From Larimichthys crocea (taxonomy: Eukaryota > Chordata > Actinopteri > Sciaenidae), in NCBI RefSeq assembly GCF_000972845.2, contig NC_040019.1, positions 8,291,774 through 8,355,773 on the forward strand: a stretch of 64,000 nucleotides of DNA, in the 5' to 3' direction. Position 1 is the first letter of the stretch. Each line of letters opens with the position of its first letter. The notes under the pieces were generated by a model, which was not told where the DNA came from, did no database searches, and worked only from the letters and a program-made list of their open reading frames with translations. The position numbers were made by a program, and so were the translations under genes. Shown here one piece after another: positions 24,762 to 36,584 of the stretch.

Positions 24762-25298
24762 ATGTCTGCTCCTGCTACTTCTCGTCTTGAATGCCTAAAC
24801 AGCCCTGACTCCTTTTGCTATATTTGTGGTAGTTTCACCATTCCAAGTCAGAGGAAAGCAAACATCAGTGCATTTGTCAAACAAGCATATTTTGCATATT
24901 ATAAAGTCAAACTCAGAGATCAAGACAAGCCATGGGCCCCTCACAAAGTGTGCAAGCAGTGTGTCGAGAGTTTACGGATGTGGACCAAAGGAACACGTGA
25001 AAAGTTGTCATTTGGTACCCCCATGGTTTGGCGAGAGCAAAAAGATCATTGCACAGACTGTTACTTTTGTTTAGTGAAAACATCAGGATTTAACAAGAAA
25101 AATAAAAGCAAAATAGAATATCCTAATCTAACTTCAGCTGTAAGACCAATGCCTCATTCAGCTGGAAATCCAGTGCCAGTTTTTGAACAACTACCTCCTC
25201 CTCTGGAAGACCTGAGTGATGCTGGAGAACGCAGTGACAGCAGTGATGCAGATTTTGAAATCCACAAGGATTCAACAAACAAGCTCATATCTGTTAAG
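24762..25298 (+). CDS. Orphan Cys-rich exon, probably transposon-derived, partial
   Basis: A clean acceptor (TTTGTTCCAG) lies just before ATCATGTCTGC, and the frame then stays open for 179 codons to a good donor (GTTAAG followed by GTACAG at 25299). The protein starts MSAPATSRLECLNSPDSF and has paired cysteines CYICGS, KVCKQCVE and CTDCYFC with nearby His residues, suggesting a zinc-binding fold, followed by an acidic Ser/Asp tail (LSDAGERSDSSDADFE). I recognise the pattern as one found in many unannotated, multi-copy proteins of animals and suspect a mobile-element gene, but I cannot name a family. No continuation exon is visible before uhrf2, so the copy looks truncated or unspliced. Codons N-terminal to 24762 run through intron sequence and are excluded. 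Confidence 0.55.
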
Positions 25299-25559
25299 GT
25301 ACAGTATTTTGACATTTTATTTATTTATTTATTTATTTTATCTTTAGCAATCTTTTTTTTTAATGATTGCATTTTTATTTAAATAACTACAAACTGTCAA
25401 ACAAATGAAGCGGTGTTTACATAACTATATGATGCATTCAAATGCAGCACACATATTATAAGACTGCTGGGGTGCTGTAACAGTAGTGTACTCCTGTACA
25501 GTGCAGGCCTTCAGACATGTCTCTCTCTCTATATATATATATGTGTGTGTGTATGTTTA

Positions 25560-25882
25560 GTTTTTACATTCAAACGAGAGCTGTGCCTTTAACTGCAAAC
25601 CCGTGCTCGCTCTAACGTTACTTCGCGAGATTTGCTTGGCGCCGCGACCTCATGTGAGACACCTCCTGCGCGAGAGCCAGTCCGACGTTTACCTCTGCAG
25701 AGGAAAACGCAATGGAGCCCTGAACATTTTTTTCTTTCCCTCCCCTCTCTTTTTTTTCTATCTCCTTTAACCTCCCCCCCCCCTTTCCCTTCACCCCCTT
25801 GGAAAACAATACTTCCCCCATCTGAAATCCCGCTTTATCCGCTATTTATTTGACGCGTAAACAAACAAGGGCGGGTGCAACG
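25560..25882 (+). promoter_or_regulatory. uhrf2: uhrf2 promoter and 5' UTR
   Basis: CpG density rises sharply from about 25570 relative to the AT-rich flank. TCGCGAGA at 25623-25630 matches most of the palindromic TCTCGCGAGA promoter element. A long C/T-rich stretch (25735-25830) precedes the start codon. No TATA box is apparent. This looks like a housekeeping-type CpG promoter, with the transcription start probably between 25600 and 25720. Confidence 0.6.
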
Positions 25883-28800
25883 ATGTGGATCCAGGTTCGT
25901 ACTATAGACGGGAAGGAGACGCGAACCGTTGAGGATCTTTCTAGATTGACCAAAATTGAGTCTTTACGCTTGAAAATACAGGACATCTTCAATGTAAGCC
26001 CGCAGCAGCAGCGCTTGTTCTACAGAGGGAAGCAGGTAAAGATATTTTTTTTTGTCTCACGCCGTCATGCAACAGTCTGTTTTTTGATGCTTTGCCATGG
26101 GGTTTTTGAGTGGTCCTCCTCCTGGTGTTGTAGCCGTTTCGGACCCATGCGAGCTTCCTGTTTTGATAGGAATTCGCCAATAGTTCTTGCGCAAGAGCCC
26201 CTCGGGGTATGCTGTGTGCCAGCCCCCCGAGGAGGGGAGAAAAAAAACGGCGTTTTTACATGATTATACGGTCACGTTATGGAGCCATGTTGCATTGTTT
26301 GGGTAGAGCCGCATGCAACAAATGTCTCACCGACGTAGACATGTTTGTTTACATTGCCGCGAGAGAGAAAAGAGAACATCGCCCTCTGTTTCCACATGTA
26401 GACCGAGGTAGTGCAGTGCAAACAACAACAGCCCGGTGTGCACTGCTACAGCACATAATTAAACACCTGTCTAATTACGCATGTCTGTTTTGATATATAT
26501 ATGTATCTGTCTATATTAGTGACATGTGCCCCGTGCATGTGGTGATGTTAATGATCATTTGAGGGAGGAGGGGACTCGTGGCTCCACGTGTCCTGACATC
26601 TAAAGGCAAGTGTAGCTGTGTTTACACCCCTGGCGTCACTACAGTATGCACACTGTACAGTGAGGACAGACAGGGCTACCTGTCCTCTCTCAGTGTAACA
26701 CACACACACATTCAGATTGGATGATTTCATGGCGTTGGTGTTGTTAAAGATGTCTGAAATTTAATTCTGATTAGTACATTACACGCAAAGGTTATGTGAT
26801 ATATATAATATGTGTGCAATATGAACACAAGTACTGTGTGATACATGACATACAGTAATAACAACATTGCATAGTTTACACTGTAATATACTATTTACAG
26901 TATCTAGTTTATTTACAGTAAATCTACATGCTATAAGGTTGATATTTTTTAAATATTCTGCAAGAACAAATCTTCAAAATATATACCAGTATTTGTTTCT
27001 ATCTGGCATCTCATGCTGTAACTTATCACAATTGAATCATAACATCTTAATACGAGAAAATAATGAGAAAAATGAGCCAGTGTCCTTCTGTCTAAACTAA
27101 ACGCTGCTAAAGAGAATTCACATCACTGACATGGTTTCCAAACAGCCTTAAAATATTACACCATCAAAAGGCTGAAAACAACAACAGCTCCACAAAAAAA
27201 GACAGTAAGCATCTTTTTAGACGTCTTCGCTGTGTTGTTTTGGTTTCCCACACCTGTATGATTACTCCAGTAATGTAGCCTGTAAAATATAGCTCCTAGG
27301 CTTGTTGTGTCTCCACATAATTAATCATATTAGGATATTATGATTTAATTGTGATAAGTTACAGAATGATATCTCTAGATACAAACAAATACTGGTATAT
27401 ATTTTGAAGATTTGTTCTGGCAGAATATTAAAAAAATGGAATGGGGTCAACTTGAATTTAACCTTTTAGCATGTAGATTTACTGTAAATATACAAGATAC
27501 TGTAAAATATTATGTAATGCAGTGTAAAATATGTAATATTGATATCATTGTAAGTTTATCCAGTACTGTGCGACACTGACCTAACTTTTTATTATTATAC
27601 CATTTTACATGGTTTTCAGACATAAATTATTATTGTTTGTGGACTCAGAGAATCTGTAATACAAGAAAACCACCAGTGTTTTTTGGGAAAAGATATGTTT
27701 GGACCAAAACTACAATGTCATGTCTTTGTGAGGAAATCAGCCCAAAAACCACAAAGACCAAATAAAGACTAAAAGTATGTCTTTGGTTTTGAGGTTATGA
27801 CCAGGCTGGGATATTTAGTCACTGTCCTAGTGGGATGCAATTCCACACACTGTTAAATCATGTTGTGTGATGTGAAATGTGATGATTCATGTATTACTGT
27901 GAACAGATGTGAGGGCACCGTCTCCGTCTCCCACGTAGCGATTAAAGTGAGTTCACTGTTATTAAATGTCAGTTGTTAGGGAAGATACATGGTCCTAAAA
28001 ACTGTAAGAGGCCATCCTGACATGTGTTTGTCATGGCGGATGGTTGCAGCGCACCCTCAGATGCTGTGGTTTACTTTATGAACACGTGCAGTCATATTTT
28101 ATGATCTACCACACACACACACACACACACACACCTGCACTGTAACTGCAACTGTTGAAGTGGTAGATGCAAACAATATTTGGAAAATGTATATCCTGCA
28201 ACTATAGATGTAGTGCTGTAATATGAGTTAAGAGTTCTGTCTGAACAGACGTCTGTATCATTCACTGTTTATGTTCTTGTTGCTCAAATACGTGAATCCA
28301 AATATATTGATCCACCGTATCTTAATGTGTGTATATATATATATATATGTGTGTGTGTGTGAAAGGTTAGTAAAAACTCTGCCAGCGGTTCTTGCAATGA
28401 CAAGCAGAAGATGCTCCCTGCCGGCAGGACACTGACGCCGTGATTTATTCAGCATTTTAGCATAACATTACAACGCTGATATTAATACAGTATGACTCAG
28501 TCAGGCTAGATAAGTCCCCGGAAGGAAGCAAGCGAGCGAGCGGCCTACAAAATGTGTTGATCTCACATAGTTTACATTTAGTCACACCTTCCTTCATTCA
28601 TATGTGTCGGGCTGCAATGTAGGCCAAGAATTTCCATTTGCAAACTGTCCAGCCTACTTCCTGTTGTGTAATTGAATGATAATGAAGTCTCTAACATTCA
28701 ATTCTGAGTCATACAGGCCACAATGGGTCCCTGTTTGTGTGCCGTATATACTGCAGGACGAAGGGGGGAAGAAAATACTTTGAGATCTGGCAAAAGAGAG

Positions 28801-31800
28801 ACGTTAATGCCGAGAATGCTTTTGTATTTATCTCTGTAGGCTGCAGCACATGTGTTTTTATATGGTCGACATAATTGCAAATCGTTAATTATGAAAAGAG
28901 ATGAGAGTGTTACACCTTTTGCACCAATGTCTTGAATTTATTTTCCATATTTTTTTTACTGTTAAACTAATTTTATTGTTCTGGACAAAGCATAAAACAA
29001 GACTTGTTGTTCTTTAAATATTTAAATTGTTCATTGCAGTTACATCGTAGTTCATTTCATTTTCTTTATTAACAATTAATTAGCTGTTCTGTTGGAGCCG
29101 TCCTGGACTGTCGGAGCTGTGGTTGCAAACGTCAGGCCCGTGTGGTAAATCCTGTGCTTCCTTCATTTCACTGGAAAATAAGTAGGGAGGGTTGATTAGG
29201 GGATTTCCATGTGTTAAGTAATGCGAGGAATGAGCCAGTGACATGCGGCGTACACTAGCTAGTGCCCTTACATGCTTGGAGTGGTGCCTGCGCTCTGTTA
29301 GGATTTGGTGTGGACTGGAGAAGCAGAATATCTCAGTCTAATTCCCTTTTTCAAAATGGCGTCTTGTTTTTCCCTCCAGCTCAGTGCGCGCACGCTGCCT
29401 CGCCAGTTCAAAGTCATGCTTGCCCTTCAGTCGGAAGGGTCTCAAGCCAGCAGCCGCACAACTTTGCCTCAGTGTGTGTGTGCGTCTCTGTGTGTGTGTG
29501 TGTGTGTGTGTGTTTTTATGGGTTTTTCAATTTGTCTGTGCCTTATTGTGTCTCTGTTTCACTTTGAACAACAACATCTCATGTCACATTTCCGAGCAGA
29601 CACACACACACACACACACCTTTCTTTCACTGTCCACGCAGCCTTTCTGCACAACGCCTACGCTCACTTTTACAGTAGACTTCTCGTTTACTAATTTAAA
29701 AAAAGGGGCTTATTAAGTGGTTTAAAGCTCGGCTTGTGTTGCGTCCGTGTGCTTCAAATATAAGGCCGTCATTCACTGGTGTGTGTTTTTTTTTTTTTTT
29801 TTTCCAAACTGTGGCAGCAACATGTTTAAATAGTTGGGCTGTCGTCCACCGTTAGCTGTTGCCTATTGTTGGGCTGTAGGGAAGCTTTATTGGTTTGGCC
29901 TCTTTTCTTTTTTTTTTCACAGACAGTTGCTGTGACCTAGATATCGTCACAATTTGATTATACATACATTGATGTTGTGGCTCCTCGACTGATTGCAAAG
30001 CTGTAGAAAAATTCATAGAGAATCTCAAGAAGAGGAAGCAGAGTTGGCTGCAGCCATGCATGTAAACAGTCACACCCTTCTTCGACAGATAGGCCGGACA
30101 AAGAGCAAAGACAAAGAGAGGCAGTCACCCTAAGACTGCAACTCCAGGCTTTCTAACACTCCCACGTTTTCATAGTTTTGCCACTCCTTCTCAGCTTTAG
30201 CGTGGTCAAATGTCCTACCTGTTAACTCGCAGCTCTTGCGCCCTGCATTGTGAATAGCCTGGTTTTCCCCTAATGTTTTTAAGATCAAATTACCGGAGCG
30301 GCTACTGCTAATTTCCCCCATGTTACTTAGATTAAGGATTCTTACTTTAATAGCACATGTTCGCATCTACTAAATATATTTCTTACTTCTTAATGACAAA
30401 GTATCACACAGTTCATACATAATACAAATAAAAACTTGTGGAAATACTGTGAACTGAGTATGTATAGGCTGCTTCCATAGCACTTGATCGAGTGGTACGG
30501 TGGACCCTGAGAAATCTTAGATGTATTTTTGACAAACATTGCTTGAGAAAGTTATTTAGCTCTTTGACTATTTAAAAAAAAGAAGATGGCAAATTCCTAC
30601 AAGAACAAAACTGAAAGCGCTTCCTCAACACGGTTCCTTTTTGTACATTGGTTACAGCGTCCTGTACCACAAAATAACATAAAATCATAAACGCAAACAA
30701 AAAAAACAATAATTGTCACCACTCCAGGTAATTTGTGCTAATTAACGGTGGATTTACTTGGTAGGAGATTGAATGTCTGCAGTCAGAAATGGGGGATAAA
30801 AGATCAAAGATGGAAGCTCGGTAGATGGCAGGCACGCAGACACACCCCATGTCATTGTTTTTGGAAATATGACCTATTTTTTCTCAGCTCTTTGCTAAGA
30901 CGGCCTGCGGGCGAAGACGAGGGCGAAGGGAAGGAAAAAAAAACGCGTAGGAGTAAGAGGTTTGGACGGCCTGCCGGAGAAAAGGAGGCTAATATCTGCT
31001 CTGCTGTGAAATCCACCAGCAGTGTGGGTCCGCTCTGGGTTTTGCACCTTTTTTTTTTTTTTAAAAAGAGCTTCTTAGGAATTAGACACTGATATTAAGC
31101 AGCCCGCCACGATTTCTTAGTCTTTCAATTTGGGTCCACCTTTACTTAACAGTTTAATGTTATTGTTATGTGGGCTAATTGCAGAATGATTTCTGCATTA
31201 CAATAAGTAGCTCTGTGACAGCATGTTGGCACAATAATGAATCGTCATGCAATATTCCATCCAAATATCTCCCCACCCGCCATTTCTGCTCTCCAATAGG
31301 TATAATTAGCTGTAGATACATCATAATATTAACACATACGGTCCATCAGTGATATTTTAGCACTACACGTTCAGCGTGTTTTTGACAGTATCTCGGCAGC
31401 CACAGGTCTTTCTCTTGTCTTTGTTTGAGGCTCTCTCTCACTCTCTCTCTGACATTGTACTTTGGTGCTTGTTAGATTAAGAAATGATTCTTTGAAAGAC
31501 TGCCTGTCGAAATGCTACAGAGAAATTAGCCTCGCGGAGAGGTGTTAATTTTATTCCATTCGACAATGTGATCCACATGCAGACACACACACACACGCGC
31601 ACACAAAGACACACACAAGCACACAGCGTTGCCATGCCAAGGATTTCTAACTCTGATTTGTTCAACCCTTTTTGAGCGATCTTCAAGGCAAGTGTCTCTG
31701 GTTTGCCTAAAGCTTTGTTGTGAAGTGCGCTCAAGTCTCCCTCCGCAACACCAAATGATATTTCGCTCAGTCAGATAATGAAGATACCAGAAGCGATGTT

Positions 31801-32859
31801 TTTTTTTTTTTTTGTTATTCTGCATTATTTATGATGAAGGAGAAAACGTCCTATCCTTGATGGTGTTTTTTTGTCCTGCACGCTTGAAATAGTCAACGTG
31901 CCAATGATTCTGTCAAAGAGATCTTGACCTCCACCAACGTTTTTTTCTAACATTGCATGTTTAGACGGTGGTTCTTTTTGTTTTAAGGATTCTTCATCTG
32001 GTTATTACTGATGTCAAGGCTCAGAGGCTGATCTCATAATGAAGTCGCTGTGGGAAGGCGGGTACAGCTTAGGTATTATTTATGAGATTTGGTGTGGCGC
32101 ATGAAATTCTACTGTATGTTTTTCTGATGCTCCGGTCTGTCTGCGTAATCCTCCATCCATTGACCCAGTACTTCTCAACAGTGAGGCTGTCTGCTTCAGA
32201 TCCTAGCAGCAGTTTTATTGTCTGATGTTTTCTGTTAGTGTGTTTGTTTGCCTTTACTTTTCTTTATGCAGTATCAAGTAGCACAAGCCAGAGGAGGATA
32301 GAAAATTACTGAGAGCAAAATCGAAGACCGAGTTTAGGCAGGGAGACAGACAGACAAAGAAATGCTGAGATAGACTACCATAGAGAGAGAGAGACAGACA
32401 GACAGACAGGTGAGTATAGCAACCACTGTATGGCTGTGTTTGCACCACTGCTCCTCTGATCTAAATTTCATGAGACTATTAAGAACAGGGAGGGATGGGG
32501 AAAATTGCGCTTGCTCCCTCTACCGCTCTCCTGCTACGCCTCCGACCGTTCTCCTGCTACGCCTCCGACCGCTCTCCTCCTCCTCGCTGTCAAATAACGA
32601 AGAAGAGGAGGGGAGCGCGAGTGAGAGCGGCGGCCATGCTCGCCTCTCCAGTACAATGGGCTTGTGGGGTTGAGAGCTGAAATGAATAGCTGATGTCTGT
32701 AATGAGTTTGCGTGTCTGCCATAAGCTCCGTTCCTAAGGCCGTAGCTGCGCTGTATACTTAACAGTAGGTCGGTTGTGGCAGAAGAGTAAATATGGATTT
32801 GTAATAGGCCTTCGTCGTTTTTTTTAAATTTTGTCTAGAGCTTGTTTTTTGTTTTTTTT

Positions 32860-32907
<48 letters not shown>

Positions 32908-35900
32908 AAACATTTTGTGATACCCATAAGCCGCACTGCTTGAAAGGTTTGTGCTGGTGCTGGTGGTTATGGTGATGGTGGGTTGGTGTCGACAGAGATT
33001 GTATACATGATTCAGGTTTGGGGGGGGCGGGTAGGTACTCTATTTCGGTTGTCATAGCAACCCAGTCATTTCTTTCCCCCAGCTACATTTCCTATCACTT
33101 TAATTCATGCATTCATTTCTTTTTTTATATATATTTCTTGTAGAAAACTGGTGTGGGATAGATGTGGAGTGCAGCACCCATTTCTGCTGGACCGGATACG
33201 TAAACGATTGTGGCCAATCAGTAGTGCCAAACGCTTACCAGTGATAAGTGATAATTGTTCCAGATATTTTCCCCCTTTTTATAAAAATTCAATCAGTTCA
33301 GTGCTCCACGTTAACGTACAGTTATATGCATTTAGTCAGCAGCTAAACATCGGTTCAATTGAGAACACAGAAAACAGATGTTGTTGCTGTGGACTCTTAA
33401 GCAACATCCTTAAACACCACTGGTGTATTTAAAGGCACGTGCATTCATCGAAGCGCCGTGTGTGTATTTTAATGTCCCCTGTATGCTGTTGAGCGCAGCA
33501 ACAATACACAGTTGTTTCCTCTCGCTGCGCTCAATGTTGTCCTCCGTCTTTGTGTGTTCTTTGTTTGTCCTTGACAAGCGGCAGAGTGTATTTGTCTGAG
33601 GGCGCTCCGCGGCGCAGTGGTGTTCATTTCATATTACTTGGACGTCTATTAGGAAAGAAATTTGGGGCCGAATAGAATAAAGGATGTCTTTGTTGACGAA
33701 GTACATCATGGGCAAATTTGATGATTAATTGTTGATTTATCAAAAAAACAAAAACAAATTCTAGTTTACTTTTCAAATGTATTTATTTGCTTTTATTTAT
33801 CTATGTCAACCTAATAGCATTTGGTCTTAATGGCATTGATTTATTGATTACATGATTTTTTAAGAAAAAATGATGAATAATAAAAATAATAGTCTGTTGT
33901 AGCACTGTGCTATTATGGCATATATCTCTGTGCTGATTCATACATCCTTTTTGTTCTTATCTTTTTAGATGGAAGATGGCCAGACGCTGTTCGACTATAA
34001 CGTGGGTCTCAATGACATCGTCCAGCTGCTGATTCGCTCACAGACCGACCCCCCAGACAGCCCCGCCACCAAGGACTCCCGCGGTGTTTCTTGTAGTTCA
34101 GCTCCACCTCCTGACCCCAGGTCGGAAAGCCACAACTCCCCAGCTCCTGCCTCTCCCGCTGCTATGGAAACCTCCGCCAACATAGACAATGACAGTAGCA
34201 GCGTCACTACCAGCACTGTTAACGAAACCAAGCCGGACACCAGCGCCATCAGTAACTCAGCCAGTACCAAAAATGGGTTCAAGTCCTCCAGTCCCGTACG
34301 GGACACCCAGCCCCCCACATCCAGCAGAAACACACTATCCGACCCTGGAATCGGTGTGTACAAGGTGAGGATGGGAGGGTAAATATTTGGGAACTGTTTG
34401 CATGAAACTGGCTGCTTCTGACTCATAGCTAAATTACGGGGCGTTTAAAAGTTAACCCCCCCCCCAATGACAAGTCAGTGCCAGAGATTTTTGGGCACAG
34501 CACACTGTTATTTGTTAAATGTCAAATGAAATTATGAACCAAAGGGACCTCGTGCTCCAAAACTCCAAATCATCTTGTAAATAAGAAGTCCATACTTCAT
34601 TTTTTAGCATTATTTAGTTTGCACGAAACAAGCTTTTGCACACTAGACAAGCAGTTTGTAATAATATTATTTTGCACATACAGTATTAAGTCCTCCATAC
34701 CTCTCCCCTCCGTCTTGTGCTGTAGCACCTCAGACTCCGATCCTGCTTGTATTAACTGTATTGTTGGTCACACGTGCTGTGTCCTTGTGTAAGGGCGCAT
34801 GTGTTGGTGCTAAATGTATCCATTAATTCTCACTATTTAAGTGCTCTGTCTTTAGGTCTCTTACCTTGAACATCTTTAATTTATTAGCACTAATGACATG
34901 CGTATAAGCACGGTGCTGACCTTGCCAAGGTGGAACACACAAGAAACGGCTCGCTACAATGCCGCCGCTAACGAATTTACAGATTATAAATAAGACTACA
35001 GTCAAAATCCATATGTTGTGTGAATCTACTGTGTTCTACTGAGTTTTGCTGGCTGGCTGGCTGACAGACATGTCTGAGAAATATATGTGTGTGTGGGACT
35101 GGACTCTTTCTGATGCCAGAAGTCAAACTCACCATGAAGGAGGATACTGTAACTGTAAGGAGAGGAGTTGTAAATTGTGCTTCTTCACTGGATATCAAGG
35201 TCACATTCCTTTACAGGCTTAAAGCTCTCACTGCAGACTGAGTGAATATTTTACAAAGGAACACATAACCAAACAGTGGTGTGGATGAAATTTATTTTTA
35301 AGAAAGCATCTCGGACGTTTGCGCACACACGAGTCTGAAGATTAACATTGTGAGTCTCACTAGGACACTGAATGTTTAAGGACTTTCATACAAATAACTA
35401 ATAAAAGTGATTGTCTCAACCCGTTTACTGCAAATGTATATTACTCACATTACCCTTGTAATTTAATGAGTTCCTCTTAAGTTTCAGGATGCTGTTGGTG
35501 TAGTTCAGATAAGTAGTCTAATGAATCAGTTTACAGCGACTTGTAACTTGTAATTGGACAACTATAGCAATTGGCTACCCAGGATAGGAAGAACATGTTT
35601 AAAAATCTGACACTCTGTGTTTTATTTATTTAAAGTATATGATCCGGAGCAAATGTGCTAAAACATGGAGTGTTTCTTTAAACGACCCGATAGATGCGAT
35701 CAAAAGAGACCAGGTGTTATTTTTGTCTTTGTGTCTTCTCAGATTAACGAGCTGGTGGACTGCAGAGACGTCAGCATCGGTGCCTGGTTTGAGGCCTGCG
35801 TCGAAAATGTGACACACGCTCCCAAAGGACAGATAACGCCCACCAAGGGCAAGGTGGGCCGGCCCCCAAAAAGGACTAATGGAAAGCTGGAGGCCGAGCA

Positions 35901-36541
35901 GGGACAGGCCCACGGCCAGAGCCAAACCACAGACAGTAACAGGAATAATGTTGTGTTAAGCTCTGAGAGTAATGGAGCCTCCACCTCTCAGACAGACTCT
36001 ACAGCGAATACAGAGACCAAGGATAGAGAAGAGGACGTGATTTACCACATTAAATATGACGAGTAAGTGATGGTTCATTTTGCTGCTCCTGCTGCAACTG
36101 ATAACAAACACATCATCGCAGGATTTTAATAAAAAAAAACGATCTGAATTTAGCATTTTAGCAGACATCTGCGCAGCAACAGTGCGGCAGCATTCCGGTC
36201 TGGCGAATAGAAATCATTCTGGATGGTAAAAATGCTGTTCAGGATTGGAATCCGTTAGTGCTGTGGCAACAAATAGTGCCGAACGAATGTGTGCCTTCCT
36301 CTTTGCATATGCTGTTTTCCGGCACAGCAGAAAATAGGGTTTCATTTTTGGTAATTATGCCAATGTTAAAAACGCATTTGTGCACGCTGCTGTTGTGTGG
36401 CACTAGATAAAAATGTCCACCGAAACATAAATACATGGTGTGCGTGCATGTGTGTGATACTGGTGGCTGCAAACATCAGGAACATTGGTTTGGTGTGTTG
36501 GGAATTGCAGCCTCTGCTTTCTCTTGGCAGTCCAGGGGATG

Positions 36542-36584
<43 letters not shown>

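Larger units (their letters stand above)
26036..33968 (+). other. uhrf2: uhrf2 intron 1
   Basis: This 7.9-kb intron separates the first part of the ubiquitin-like domain from the rest. It contains a large foldback element (26865-27545), CA/GT tracts (28108-28134, 29489-29512, 31580-31620), a CpG-containing tandem repeat block (32524-32640) and a GA run (32863-32905). No coding exon is seen; open frames in it are repeat-driven. Confidence 0.8.

Noticed and set aside
29262..29716. Three overlapping open frames of 101-129 codons
   Set aside because: They are carried by TG/CA microsatellites and lack splice-bounded conservation; they lie within uhrf2 intron 1.
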